Assembly: GCA_902806595.1 (NCBI GenBank)
Contig: CADCXC010000038.1
Coordinates: forward strand, 3,162,001 to 3,226,000
DNA length: 64,000 bases
From: Pyrenopolyporus hunteri
Lineage: Eukaryota > Ascomycota > Sordariomycetes > Xylariales > Hypoxylaceae
Reading direction: 5' to 3'
Every line of letters begins with the position of its first letter. The stretch's first letter is position 1. The notes beneath the pieces are model-generated. The model did no database searches. It was given only the letters and a program-made list of their open reading frames with translations, and was not told where the DNA came from. Below, piece after piece: positions 47,943 through 59,831 of the stretch. The translations under genes and the position numbers were made by a program.

Positions 47943-50036
47943 TCACTCCCCGGGCATACCCCATCGTATATTACGGTACCGGCTTGTCGGATAATGGAGA
48001 TTATTACGCGTCTCGTCCAGCCAATCGAGGTTCTTGGACATAGTATTGATCAGACTCCGAATGCCGCCCTTGTCGCCACTAGCCTCCCAGAAGAACGCGC
48101 CGCCGAGGCGGTGCCACTTGAGATATCGGGACTTGTATGTGGTGCTGCGGACGTCGTCGTACGAAACCAGCTCGCGGTTCTTGGCATCGTAGCTGTACGT
48201 CGCCTTCGCGATGTCGTCGTATACCACCTCGGCCCCCGGTTTCGGCAGGTCTTTATAGTACCACACACCAGGTTGGGGTCCGCCATCCCCGATGCTTGAG
48301 TAGTTCTGCCCGAGACCGGACGTTCCCTCGAAGGCGCGCCCGTATAAGGGTAGGCCCATGAGGATCTTCTGCGGGTGCACGCCACGACTTTGGTAGTAGC
48401 GCACGGCGTCGTCTGTGCTCGCCCGCTTCGCACCCGTGGTGTCGGCGGTGGGGTAGGAAAATACGTTGGCTTGGTGGCCGCTGACGGTATCCCAGCCCCC
48501 GGAGTAGTCGTAGGCCATTAGGTGCCTATCGGTTGTCAGCATATTTTCACGTTGTATTAGATGAGACGTAAGAGGCGTAGAGTATAGCTTACCATGAGTC
48601 GACGAACTTGTTCATGTTGGTCAAGTCTAGCTTCTCATAGTTCTGCGGGCTCGCTGGAGTTGCCACGCTGAGGCTAAATCGGTATCTTACGCCATGAAGG
48701 AAAGAGTATCTATCGAACTCACGCCTGCACTCCTGGAGCAACCTTACGAAATTTTCCTTTTCAACATCGTTGGAAGGATACTCCCAGTCGATGTCAATGC
48801 CGTCAAAGCCCCAGTCTGTAACAAGCTTCACGGCACTCGTTGCGAATTTACGCCTCGAGGCGTCTGTTGCGGAAGCCACCGCGAATTTCGGTGAGAAGTC
48901 CCAGCCCCCTATTGAAAGGAGTACCTTGAGGTTCCGGTTGTATTTCTTGTGAATGAACAGCTGCTTCACGGCGCCGTACACGTTGTTAGTGTTGTTCCGT
49001 GTCGAATCCATAGGGTACCGTTTCTCGAGGTCGATAGCCGGATCCGAAGATTTGACCGTTCCATCCTCATCGAAATCGGCAAAGGCATAGAATATGTGTG
49101 TGAGTTCGGAGACAGGTAGCTCTTGCGGATGGTAGCCCGAGTTAACGCCCCTAATATATTTGTTAATTTTCACCCGCCGAATTGTAGCGGGGTTAGAATT
49201 CTTTACCAATTCGTGAAATACACAGCATTCTTGAAACCCCTGAAAGGGCCGGGTGGCAAGGGTGGGATTCTGCCGAAAGGATCGGAGGGTTTTGGCGGTG
49301 CTGATGTACTCGAAGAAGCTGTACTTGATGGGATTGTGCTAGACGGAACCGTAGTCGGTGAGATTGTGCTTGAAGAAACTGTGGTCGAGGAAGTTGTGCT
49401 CGGCGGAGTTGTCTCCGATGTTGTGCTTGATGGGAGCGTGGTTGGGGCGGTAGTGGCTCTCGTTGTGGTATTGCCAAATGGAGGAGTAGTTGTGAGCTCT
49501 ACGCTAGAACTTATAGTTGTAGTAGTATTGCTAAAGGGAGCACTAGTTGTGATGCTGGAACTCGCGGTTGTAGTTGTGTTGCTGAAAGGGGGGCTGGTTC
49601 CAATAGTAGAACTTGTACTTGTGGTTGTATTGCTGAAAGGCGCACTACTGGTGGTTATACTCGAACTCGTACTTATCGTTGTATTGACAGACGGAATGCT
49701 AGTCGTAAGACTTGTGCTGGAACTTGTCGTCGTGGTTGTATTGCTAAACGGGGCACTGGTTCCAATACTTGATCTTGTTGTCGAAGTTGTATTGCTGAGT
49801 GGAATGCTAGTCGTAGTTCCTATGTTAGAAGCGGAAGTCGTAGTCGTATTAACCCATGGGGCCCCTGAGCTGGTTGGCACCGTCGTCACGTTGGTCGGGA
49901 GAGATGTATAGATAGTAGTGGACACGAAAACAGTCTTCGTTAAGAAAATTGGACTACAATCAGTACTGTTCCCTAAGCCTGATACGCAGGCCCAGAGGAG
50001 GCATTGGGCAAGCCCCCACGAGGAGATCTTCCGCAT
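47943..50036 (-). CDS. Secreted GH18 chitinase with repeat-rich Ser/Thr stalk
   Basis: Hydrolyses chitin, either in the fungus's own wall or in a substrate. Exons 50036-49207, 49150-48593 and 48525-47943 give 656 residues. Residues 1-22 form a signal peptide (MRKISSWGLAQCLLWACVSG). A Ser/Thr-rich stalk to about residue 240 follows, rich in NTT sequons, then PPLPPGPF and the GH18 domain. This shows YFTNWGVNSGYHP, LSIGGWDFSP, the catalytic DGIDIDWEYP with its Glu acid, LMAYDYSGGWD and FWEASGDKGG. Both introns interrupt a Trp codon, and their removal restores WGVN and WHLMAYDY. No C-terminal GPI signal or chitin-binding module is seen. The stalk is a likely target of O-mannosyltransferases such as PMT4 nearby. 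Confidence 0.92.
49457..49856 (-). repeat. In-frame degenerate tandem repeats in the chitinase stalk
   Basis: Seven or eight units of about 17-20 residues, consensus like TTSAPFSNTTTTSSSI, encode residues of about 61-193. Every unit has an N-T-T/S glycosylation sequon. The units are diverged in DNA, so the array is old or still under selection for composition rather than recently expanded. Confidence 0.75.
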
Positions 50037-52009
50037 ATCGACTGAAAGAGCAGAGTCGAAACGAATGAGTGGTCTCTCTCGACAATCATCTAACTAAGCT
50101 AACCACTGGACCCAGGTCGCTTCAGCTTATATATGAGAAGACCCGGAGGCAACGCAAACTTCCTACTCTTCACCAATCTCAGCTCCTATAAAGCCTTGGC
50201 TCCACATAGACCCTTCCACCGAGTTGTATGAAGGTAAGTATGTGCCATCTTAACTCATCGAACGCGTCACTACCAAGTAAAAGCCTACTTCCGCCAATAG
50301 AACGTCTTGGAGACCGAACTACATGAGCATGAATGAGAGCCATCCTGCGGGAGGAGACATGGCCCTAGTCTTTAGCCTGAGTGTCTAAGTAGAGGTTTTC
50401 GGTCCGTAGCAAGGCAAAAGTCAGTAGAAATTCTCAAGCTATAGGACGACAATCCGTCCGGCGAGGACACGCAATGCTACTGAAATGTCATTGGATATTT
50501 CATGGAAAATCGCACTTGATGGGGATGGGGCTTGAACCGGGATGCACCGGAAAAAGAGACCGGCAGGGGCAGGACGCTGTCGGTAAAAGACATGATAATA
50601 ACCAGGGACGATGCGGTTGGTTCCCGCCGATTGCAACACTCGATCTGATGCAGGCACAGGTCCCATCCGCGGGAACCATGCGAATGGCGCGTTGTTCTTG
50701 GGCGAGCATGTGCTAGAAAGCAGAAATTCCTAGAAAGAGCCAGTTTGAAGCCAGATCAATGTTCCTTTGTCTTTCTCGAATACCACATCGACAAGACCAT
50801 CCCCTACTAGTGACGGCCCGGTCGTTTAGCTTAATAATAGAAGCATTGTCGTGAATGGTGATTCGAGGATATATCATATCTACACCAATTCGATACATCA
50901 GGGTTAAAGAAACGTTGCGTGAGTGCAGCCTCGCGGTAGAGGTAACCAGGTCTGCATGTAATCTCGGCGCGAAGATACCTTACCACAGAACACTTGCGGG
51001 AGTAGAGTAGAGCTAAGAGAATATTAGAGAGATGTAATATAATTATATTACTTGCCTCGCCGGTGTACGTATGCGATTTTAATATACTACGCATACCCAT
51101 CACAGCCAGATGGAGATGCTCGACGGGAGATGGAGTACGACACCACGACTGACTTGAGGTTGAGCTATAAATATTTAATTGACCTCTCGTGGCTGCGGCT
51201 CTCGACTAGAATTCGCGCAAAAGCCTTATTCGCTAGGTATGTGTGCTCGAGAGCGTATCTTTCCGATTGATTGGCCCCGGAGAAGAAGACGAGGAACGCG
51301 AGAAGAAAAAGGGTGAAATCCGGATGGACAAGACAAGACATAAGATAACACATAAGACAAGGGCTCGCGAATAGCTAACCCCGTTATATGCACGTATTCT
51401 AGTTATTGATACACCAACGTGAAGCCCCTGCCTTCGTGGAAGTCTCGATGTGTGAGTTTGTATTATACTTTTTTTAAGCGATTTTGAAGGGGAAGCTGGG
51501 CGGCTGCTTTTTCTAACTGCTGCCTTCCCGATCGTCGCGGACCTACCTAATGGGTTGGATCCACGTATGTTTGTGTGACGACCACTTAAACCAATGCGGG
51601 TGGCTGCGATATTTGCATGCTGACTCCGGGTGGCTGTCATTTCTCAACTTTTTCCACGAAGCCCACCACCAGCTCTAGGAGAGGGGAAGCTGCGCCTCGA
51701 TCACCTTCTCTCACCTATCGGCCCCAGCCTGGCAGCTGCCTGGTTCTGTTTACCATATTCACCTACCTAGACCTAGACCTAGATAGCTACCTCTTTCTAA
51801 ACCCTCACGAACGGGCTACCTGCCGGGGGGTGTCCAATACAGATTTCCGTAGCTTTGTTCGCCCGGGTTGCCGTTAGTCACATCGTTTCTAGTCAGATCG
51901 TTTCTAGTTGGATAGGTACCGAGGTACCTGGTAGGTAACATATCTCGACCACCCATTCAAGTCCTACCTACGTCGGACGTGATCCGTATCTCAACCTCCA
52001 AATGACTCC
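50037..52009. other. Intergenic, 2 kb, between chitinase start and prenylcysteine oxidase start
   Basis: Divergent promoter region. The part next to the chitinase is its promoter. CCTAGACCTAGACCTAGATAG occurs at 51765-51785, and GGTACCGAGGTACCTGG near 51917. No gene or RNA recognised. Confidence 0.5.
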
Positions 52010-53878
52010 GTGATCATGGCGAGAATATCGTCCTCGATGCGAAGCTGGTCTCCGCCACCAGCCTATTCGAAACATGCTCCAAGATTTCATCCGTCGTCGG
52101 AGTCGTCGGAATGGGCTCCATTAATCAAGCGCCCAAACGAAAGAGCGCACACCCAAACGTCGTCGGTTTCCTCTTCAGCATGTCTCCTAATTCTGCTCGC
52201 TCTCGCTTTCATTATCATTTTCCCCTTAGCTGTCGTGTTCCTGTACAGAGAATTCAACGTCCCCCCTCCGCCGATTCCGACTTATTCGGTCGCTATTGTC
52301 GGTGCGTATAGAATCCAAATAGATACTCAATCAGAAAAGGGGTCCAAATCTAATCCACATACAAGGTGCTGGACCCGCAGGTATATCTGCTGCCCAACAG
52401 TTACATCTCAAAACAAGAACTCGCGGCTTCAAATTAGACATCACGCTGTTTGAGTCTGCTCCCCTTATCGGAGGGAAGCTGGCTCTTAATAGTTCTACCG
52501 GCCGCCAAGTCTTCCCGTACGATAACCCAGTCCAAGACCCCATCACCGCCGAAGATATTGCCGGCACGGCCTTGATGTGGAACAATCCCCTTTTCACCAA
52601 GGCTTCAGAAGAGACGCTACGCGACCAGGTCCAATTCTCCGAACTTGATAGCCAACGAGTTAGTTAGTATGTGTTTGAGTCCCTTCCGGAGTCGACTTTT
52701 TCGACGTTAACTCGCTTCCAGTTTCTCCGGCGAACGCGTCGTTAGCCAGACTTACCGCCCTTACAGCAAGACACCGCTGTTTCATTGGCTCGGCTTAATA
52801 TTCCACTATGGCAGTTCCGTCTGGTCTGCCGGAGCTATGGCTAAGGAGGGAGTTGAGCTGAGGAATCGCTTCGTCGACCCGCCTTTGGAGTCGAGCGTCG
52901 CGCAGCTTATTATCTCATTAGGTCTCACCGATGCTGTGCAGCAGCCTTCCACCACCATGCTCCAAGCTCGTGGAATCGGCGGTGCTTATGTAACCGAGGT
53001 GCTCTCGCCTCAAGTTGAACGTGCACATTTTCAGAAGGTCCCGGATATTAGTGGCCTCGCCATGATGCTAGCCGCTGCCCAAGAAGATTCAGCAAATTCC
53101 TATACCGGAGGGCAATTGTTAGATAGGCTCGAGCAGATTGTCAGTGCCACGGGTGCGACCGTCCGGGAATCCACAGAGGTACGTGGTCTTAAGTACGAAC
53201 ATATCAGCGAGGAGGAATGGGCATGGCTCGTCCAATACAGTGCCCCTGGTTTACCTGATCTCCGAGTTGAGGCCTTTGATCGAGTCATCATTGCCGCCCC
53301 TAGTTTCAACCTCTACGACGGCGTTTCCGCCGAAGACGTCGAGAGTGCGTCGGCTCTAGCATATCGACCTGTGCACATTATATTCTTCACAGTGTCGGAG
53401 AGGCTCAACCGCGACGTGTACGGTGACGCGGACCAAGTACTGTTTCTCGAAGAGCAGAGCGGAGGTAATGCCATGGGGGGCGTTAGGGAGCTGAGGTTCC
53501 TAAGGCAAGTCGTCCGAATCGACGACGATGGTAATGGCGCGATCGAGTATCTGTATCTCGCCTTAGCCGACGAGGATGTCACGGAACTGCTACAGCAACG
53601 CAATCTAGGGATCACCTGGTCATACCAGACGAGAGTAAGTACAATACCATCCAACGGTATCCAAACCCAGTGTAAGGGGATTGCTAATATAGGTATTTTA
53701 CCAGCTTGAACACGCCTACCCCTACCTGATTCCGTCTACGCGATTCCCGCCATTCAAACTATCTAGAAACGGCCTATGGTGGACGTCAGCAATCCATTTG
53801 ATCGCAAGTACGGTCGATATGAGTTGGCTCGCTGGCAAGATTGTTGCGGAGCAGCTTATAGAAGACTTGCCAAAATGA
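52010..53878 (+). CDS. Prenylcysteine oxidase (prenylcysteine lyase), membrane-anchored
   Basis: FAD-dependent thioether oxidase that breaks down prenylcysteines left from prenylated-protein turnover, in the vacuole/lysosome or secretory pathway. Exons 52010-52301, 52366-52666, 52722-53634 and 53705-53878 give 559 residues; an in-frame Met two codons later may be the true start. A single membrane segment (LLILLALAFIIIFPLAVVFL) near residue 60 predicts a type II anchor. The FAD fold starts SVAIVGAGPAGISAAQQL (GxGxxG across intron 1). Family segments follow: LFHWLGLIFHYGSSVWSAGA, ARGIGGAYVTEVLS and a conserved C-terminal block (YPYLIPSTRFPPFKL, LWWTSAIHLIASTVDMSW). The N-terminal extension before the anchor is Ser-rich. 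The enzyme looks complete. Confidence 0.92.
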
Positions 53879-54284
53879 GTAAAAGCCTAAGAGGATTAAT
53901 TTCTTTTAAAGAAAATCTAGGTGTTGGATGAAATTTCAGCGTCTATATAATCCTACTTGGTCATAGGGAGTACGCTTAGCTTAATCATTGAGAATTGAGA
54001 GATTTGGATTCCGATATCGCCTCTATATGGTTTATGGAACGCGTGTTAAGACAGGGAGGTGTAGGTGACCGGTCCCACAAGAAAACATGCATTTTCGTAT
54101 AGTAAAACGGACTTTTTTTCTCTCTCTCCATAGCCTTGAATGATCACGCAAGCCTACCAGCCTATCCATTTTCGCCCCTTAGATGCCACGCAATCATACA
54201 CCTGTGTCTACGTCCATCTCCTGATACTATGGTTTACACATCAAGATTAGTCCTCCCTCGTCCCGATAAATCCTGTATAGCCTT
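53879..54284. other. Convergent 3' flank of prenylcysteine oxidase and PMT4
   Basis: About 400 bp between two converging genes. No feature recognised. Confidence 0.45.
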
Positions 54285-56772
54285 CTATTTTGCAAAGTGG
54301 AGGTCGTATCCGAGCCACTTGCGTCGAAGCACTTGTTCGACGCTGAGGCCAGGGTAGCCGTAAGTAAGCGGCAAGAAGAAGTACCAGCCGGCGAAGACGA
54401 CTGCCAGAATAACAGAACAGGCAATCCATGTTGGAACCATGCTCTGTCCGGCGAGTCTCTCGCGGGCTGTGACGTGCCGCTGAGGGCCTAGTGCTTGCTT
54501 CTTGCCAGACTTGATCTCCTGGTAGGTTGATTCCTCGGCAGAAGGCTCGGCGTTAAAGACGAATTCGAGCAGAGAACCAACGATAAGGCACGAGGCGAGG
54601 TGGGCAGGGAGATAATGGTGTAAGAAAAGTTGACGACCCATCAGGTAGAATGGGAAGTAGTGAGTAGCCCACGCCAGGAAGAAGAATCCGGTAGAGTTGT
54701 AGAGGCGAGAGCGGGTACCTTTTGGCTGAGTTAGCTGCCGAATATGAGAGAAGAAACGGCTACTTACGATGATCTAGAGCATCGACACCACGGCGTAAGG
54801 ACACCTGGTCGGCGCCGACGATACCGCAATAAACAGCGATTAAACTGCTAGCAATCCACCAGCCGATTGGATTGCCCAGGAAGTAGATTTGTTGGCGAGT
54901 ATCATTCTGTGTCCAGAAACTAACACCTCTTAGCAAGAACGGCCATTGGTACGGCTGGCTGGCGTATGGGTGGCTGCTAGTCAATTGGCTGTTGTGCCAG
55001 AACATCGAACGTTGCAGCTCGAACCATTTTCTAAGGAAAGGCAAGGTCTTGACCTGGCGCTCCTCCTTCTGTCGGCGGGGAGAATCTGCCGGGACAGAGG
55101 GAACATCTTCTACGATCCAGACGTTAGAGCTCGGGGCAATCTGCTTGTTTCCGTTGATCTCCTGCTGCTTATGGCCCCACTCGGGAAGGGGTTTCGTGTG
55201 CGTCCACATCGCCACTTTGCTAGGGTTATGGATGAGCTTGAAATGGCTAGAGACACTCTTGAAGTCTTGGTTAGGCTTGCCATGCTCGATTCTGATCTCG
55301 AAAAGAGTATCCGCTGCGCGACTTCCATACGCGTCCGCTACAGATACGGTTGTGAACTCCTGGTTAGTAGGGTAGTAAGGAGAGGCAACATCATGAGACA
55401 ACAGAATAGTATCTGTTACCAGGTGTCGTAGTCTAACAAGGTCGTGATTCTTGACATGGCGGCCGGTCTGCTGGTCATCGGTGACGGGGAGAATCTGCCA
55501 ATAATTGTTGGTATCATTGTACGGATAACCCGTCACTTGCTGGCCCTGGCTAGAAACTCGACCATCATCGTAGCGAAGGGGGTATCTCGCCTCGTGACTG
55601 TGTAGGTACGCCTTGGTTTCCTTGTGGCGAATCGTGATGGTATCATAGTAATCAATATTAATAGAATTCGCAAGCATGACGTTGTCGGACAGCGTCTCTT
55701 GAAATTCGGGCGTCATGAAGTCGTCGCCAGGACCAGACCGCGTTAGGATAGCGAAATGGACCTGGAACCAGAATAGGTAGAAGAGGAAAGGGATAATAAT
55801 CAATCCGACGGCACGAGCAGCAAAGTGGTAACCGAATTCCCGCAGGCTCAACGCACCACCAGGCCGCCTAATATCAAGTAGATCCCACAAGTCGATGATG
55901 ACGGCCGAGCCGATAGTGACAAAGGCGAAGAGTCCGACGTACTTGGTGGATATGTCGCACGATAGCGCAAAGCCGGTCAAGATAAGCCACTTCCACCACT
56001 TACGGCTGAAAGGCTCATGCCTCAACTTGTAGAACTTGATGTAGCATAGTAAACTGCATGCCATGGCAAACACCAGGGTGGCGTCAAGCAGGATCAGCCG
56101 AGTTTGGCCAATGTGGGCGTTGTCCAGAAGAACGAGACCAGCGGCAACGATACACGCCGGAAGACTATATCCCGACTCCCACATAATGAGGAAGGTGACG
56201 GAGACGGTCAACGAGCCGAGGAGCGCGGGCATAGAGCGGAAGGCCACGTAAGGGACTTTGTTCGCGATGTATGAATCACCGATGTTCTCGAAGTGGAAAT
56301 GTCCGTCATATCCTACAAGCCAGCCCATAAGAGCGAATAGGAGTTTACCGAACGGCGGGTGTACATCGAAGAAATAGGTCCTCTCGAGGTAATACGAGGC
56401 AAACTAGATAAGAAGAGAATAGGAGTAAGTTAAGACGTTCTTTCATTAATATCCTCATTCAGAAGCCTCGAGGCAGACTCGCAAGACAATCTACTTTGGC
56501 GGTCTACTTACTTTGCCGAAGTGTACCTCGTCAAAGACGACCTCATTCGGATGGCTGATGCCCCAGAATCGTGAAATGAAGGCTAAGATTGTGATTATGG
56601 TAAAAGCGATCTTGTAGTCCAGCTCCGATCCCGAGCCAGTGGACTGCGGCTTGTTGGCTTTGAAGAGGCTATCGAGATCCGAGTCCGGTTCATCAGTAGG
56701 AGTGCCGCTCCTCTTTTTAGCGGAACCGGGAACATTCCGCTGGCGCAGACTGCCCTGAGAAGTCGTCGACAT
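54285..56772 (-). CDS. PMT4: Protein O-mannosyltransferase, PMT4 family
   Basis: ER enzyme (GT39) transferring mannose from dolichyl-phosphate-mannose to Ser/Thr of secretory proteins. The Pmt4 branch acts mainly on membrane-bound substrates as a homodimer. Exons 56772-56512, 56403-54768 and 54718-54285 give 776 residues. After a cytosolic N-terminus, the first membrane segment precedes NEVVFDEVHFGK, with the catalytic DE in loop 1, and then YFFDVHPPFGKL. The central lumenal MIR repeats begin at YDTITIRHKETKAYLHSH, with HDLVRLRH and HFKLIHNPSKVAM as further blade motifs. C-terminal membrane segments end with WKYFF-like AGWYFFLPLTYG and VLRRKWLGYDLHFAK. Both introns are small and in phase. Membership in the PMT4 rather than the PMT1/2 branch is judged from overall resemblance and should be confirmed by a tree. 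Confidence 0.93.
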
Positions 56773-57985
56773 GGTGTAAAAGAGCGCAGCCTAGAAGAAA
56801 TTGATATTTGGAAACTAACTATTTGGGTTGACCGTTAGTTGGAATAATTCGTCGATGCGAGTGAACACGTTGCTTGCTGACGTGTTATATAGCAGCAGAG
56901 AGATAGCACGCAAATTACCTACGGAAACAAAGAAAATTATGGTAAATTCTACCAACCGCACGGCCAATTCATGGGCCAAATGCTGTGATGGTTGGCACCG
57001 AAGTCGTCGAGGAGGACGTGAATTAGGAAACGAAAAAGAAATGTTCGAAAAGTTGGCCCTCGTTAAATTCTCAGGTTAGGTATTGTACAACTACTTAACG
57101 CAGGGGGAAGCTTCAGTTGCGCAAGCGCCCGGGCCCCACTCCATGTGTTAGGTACCCCCTAGTCTAATTCAGGTACCTAACACGGTAATAAAGTAAGGCG
57201 TTGTCGCATTGTATTGTAGGTACACCTTACCTATCCGGGTACATATACATAGGGGTCGTCAAGTCGATTCTGGCCACTTGGCAACGCCCAAGCCTCACGC
57301 CCCTTTTTTCTACTTGGAAGGAATAAACCCATGAAAAAACCACCTGGCCAACCCACAACCGTACCCAGAAGCCTGCTGAAGCTTTTTTACTTCCGGAACC
57401 GATTGATTGCGGCGTTGGTTTATCGATAAGCGATCTTATCTACATACCTACCAGGTACCTACCCACTATACCCAGCATGTAGGTACAAGATATGTACGTC
57501 AACGATGCTTCCATAATGTTTCCTGCCTACCATACAAAGTAGTACATCTACATGGATGTATGTATAAAACACGGCACTCGATTTAGGTAGCTGGGTAGGG
57601 CAGTACCTGCCTGCTCCGGAAAACAAACGCGCTTAAATGAGAGTGCTACTTACGTACATTAGGCCACTGCTACCCTTCTAGGCCCATTGTGACCTCATTG
57701 TAGGCCATCGTAGGTACTTTACCTAGCTGTAGCTCTCCCACTTAGGAACGTGTTCTCGTAACACGGAACTTGGCGGTGTTTCCCCCTCCCACTCCCATCA
57801 AGCCGGAACGCCGAAGTGCGGAGAGGACTACGAGCCCTAAGTGGCCAAGTACATAGGTAGGTACCTACTTATGTAGTAACGAAAATCTCCACGCCCTCTA
57901 GCCGACTAGTACATTACATGTAGAAGGGACGACACAAGGCAACAACCCGCGCGTGGTCATTGTTACCTATTATATAATAGCACAA
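56773..57985. other. Divergent intergenic region between PMT4 and the RidA gene
   Basis: 1.2 kb of promoter DNA for both genes, with many GTAGGTAC and TACCTA words (57160-57600). No gene seen. Confidence 0.5.
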
Positions 57986-58612
57986 ATGCCCGCGGCTGCT
58001 CGAGTATTTCCAATTCGAGCACTCCTCTCACCTACCGTCCGTCGCGGCTTGATCCCAGTTTCACGAAAGCCTTTCCTTTCCTCAAGATCGACACCAATCC
58101 GCACCATGGCCGATTATACTCCGGTCTTCTCCAAGGACGCAGCTCCGCGTAAGTGAGGCTGATATAAGAACGTAGAGCGAAGAGCTCGAGAGAAACGTAA
58201 CTAACTTATATGTATAGCTGCTGGGCCTTACGTATGACCACGACAATTCCCAATGCTCAACGTAATCGAGATAACTAATTAGCTATCCTAGTCCCACGCC
58301 ATCAAGACGCCGTCCGCCATCTATTGCTCTGGTCAGATTCCCTGTGACGCAAATGGCAACCTCGTCGAGGGTACCATTGGCGAGAAGACGGCAGCCTGCA
58401 TCTCGAACCTGAAGGCTGTCCTCACTGCTGCTGGCTCCTCCATTGAGAAAGTCGTCAAGGTCAATATCTTCTTGGCGGACATGTCGCTGTTCGCCGACAT
58501 GAACAAGGAGTATGAGAAGTGGTTCACCCACAAGCCTGCCCGCAGCTGTGTGGCCGTCAAGCAGCTTCCCAAGGCCGTTGACGTTGAGATAGAGTGCATT
58601 GCTCTTCCCTGA
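57986..58612 (+). CDS. MMF1: RidA (YjgF/Mmf1-Hmf1) reactive-intermediate deaminase
   Basis: Deaminates reactive enamine/imine intermediates such as 2-aminoacrylate; fungal Mmf1 works in mitochondria and Hmf1 in the cytosol. Exons 57986-58148, 58218-58231 and 58292-58612 give 165 residues. The middle exon is only 14 nt; with it the protein reads KDAAPRPAGPYSHAIKTP without a break. A 40-residue N-terminus rich in Arg/Ser (MPAAARVFPIRALLS) looks like a mitochondrial presequence. A second Met (MADYTPVFSKDA) begins the RidA core, so a cytosolic form by internal initiation is possible. Signatures: YCSGQIPCD, NLKAVLTAAGSSIEKVVKV and the C-terminal VAVKQLPKAVDVEIECIAL with the key Arg (ARSCVAV). An in-frame ATG at 57953 would add 11 residues. 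Confidence 0.95.
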
Positions 58613-58988
58613 GACTTTCCAGCAGCAAAACACATTGATGTAAACGCATCACACTCGCTAAAAAAGAAAATGGTGCAAGAATTGCTAAGAACGGTTCCCA
58701 ATCGCCGAGTGATACAGACGACACTGTCCTTAAGGGACGTGAGTTCATGAATAAAACTGATTTCATCGGATTGCGTCGCTATCTACCTACCCAGTGAACA
58801 TAGCTTCGAACCAACTTGTAATTACTCACCCAATGTTACCGGCTATTCAAATCAAACAACCCCATACCGACAAACCGATGGAAGCGCACCAAAAGTTATT
58901 AGGATAAGCCGAGATCAATCTTCCTCATTGATACAACCATCTACTGGAGTCTCACCCTTTAGTCGTGCAAGGGACTTCATATACGACC
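58613..58988. other. Convergent 3' flank of RidA gene and unknown gene
   Basis: No feature recognised. Confidence 0.45.
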
Positions 58989-59831
58989 TTACTCAGGAGG
59001 GGTTTGTGTTTCATATACCCGACAGGCCGGTACCTTTTTTATCGTCATAAACTGTGCTTCCCTCACTTCCCACTCCTCCTCTGCGCTGGGACCCGGTGTT
59101 CCTGGGGGGAAGCTATGGGGAGTGGGTGGTAAATCTCCATACGAAGGTGGCGCGCCCTTCCAGCCTCCAGCGTCGTTATCAGATGGCAGTGGTCGGTCGT
59201 CGCTAATCGAAAACCTTCTCGTGCTAAGATCCATCTCGTCGATGGGGTCGAAGGAGGTAGTATATGGACTATACGGACTATTACTAATAAGCTCGCTATG
59301 CTCTTCCATTATCTCCCCAAAATTCGTAAGATGCAGTGAAGGTATTCTCGGAGCATCGATCCTATTCCAACCAATAGACCTCCCAACGTTGTAGGCAACT
59401 TCTCCCGGAAGGCCATATCTCGCTACGGCTCCCGCCTGGTTACGTACATGATACAATTGCTCCACCGAGCGGAAGGTCGGCTCACGCAGTATGAGCTGAA
59501 CCTCCCTCATGCCTTTTGTCTTGGGGCCTTGTCGTGCTAGCTTTTCGGCATGGTTCCGCTCGTTAAGCAACCGTGTTAGGTTGTCTGATGTGTCAGAATT
59601 GAGGTAGGCGAGAGTTGCGTCCGTACCCTGACTTCGGGGCATATAATGCGCTGCCGTCGGACTCAAGTCATCGTATAATTCATCATATGGGTCGTAACAT
59701 TCGTCATCCCCTACCACCAAGTCTATCAAGTCTTCTACCGGTGACTGAGTCTGAGGTTTCTCGATCTTCTTGTTATTTTGACCTGCCACCTTCCCCTTAC
59801 CACCGCCTAGGAATCGTTTGACAGATTGCAT
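58989..59831 (-). CDS. Unknown protein, 280 residues, mostly disordered
   Basis: Not recognised. Single exon. The N-terminus is basic (MQSVKRFLGGGKGKVAGQNN), followed by an acidic Tyr/Asp-rich stretch (YDPYDELYDDLSP). A helical middle block (LTRLLNERNHAEKLARQGPK, then FRSVEQLYHVRNQAGAVARY) is the most structured part. The second half is Pro/Ser-rich and ends with EEEWEVREAQFMTIKKVPAC. No signal peptide or membrane segment. Codon composition is gene-like and no alternative frame competes, so it is probably real. Confidence 0.65.
   Translation of the reverse strand: MQSVKRFLGGGKGKVAGQNNKKIEKPQTQSPVEDLIDLVVGDDECYDPYDELYDDLSPTAAHYMPRSQGTDATLAYLNSDTSDNLTRLLNERNHAEKLARQGPKTKGMREVQLILREPTFRSVEQLYHVRNQAGAVARYGLPGEVAYNVGRSIGWNRIDAPRIPSLHLTNFGEIMEEHSELISNSPYSPYTTSFDPIDEMDLSTRRFSISDDRPLPSDNDAGGWKGAPPSYGDLPPTPHSFPPGTPGPSAEEEWEVREAQFMTIKKVPACRVYETQTPPE

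Noticed and set aside
49123..49911. A 262-codon Val/Leu-rich antisense open frame over the chitinase stalk
   Set aside because: It is the antisense of Ser/Thr/Asn repeats; its hydrophobic repetitive protein follows from that.
50510..50610. Possible minus-strand tRNA: GGTTCAAGCCCC resembles a B-box
   Set aside because: The T stem does not pair and no A-box was found upstream.
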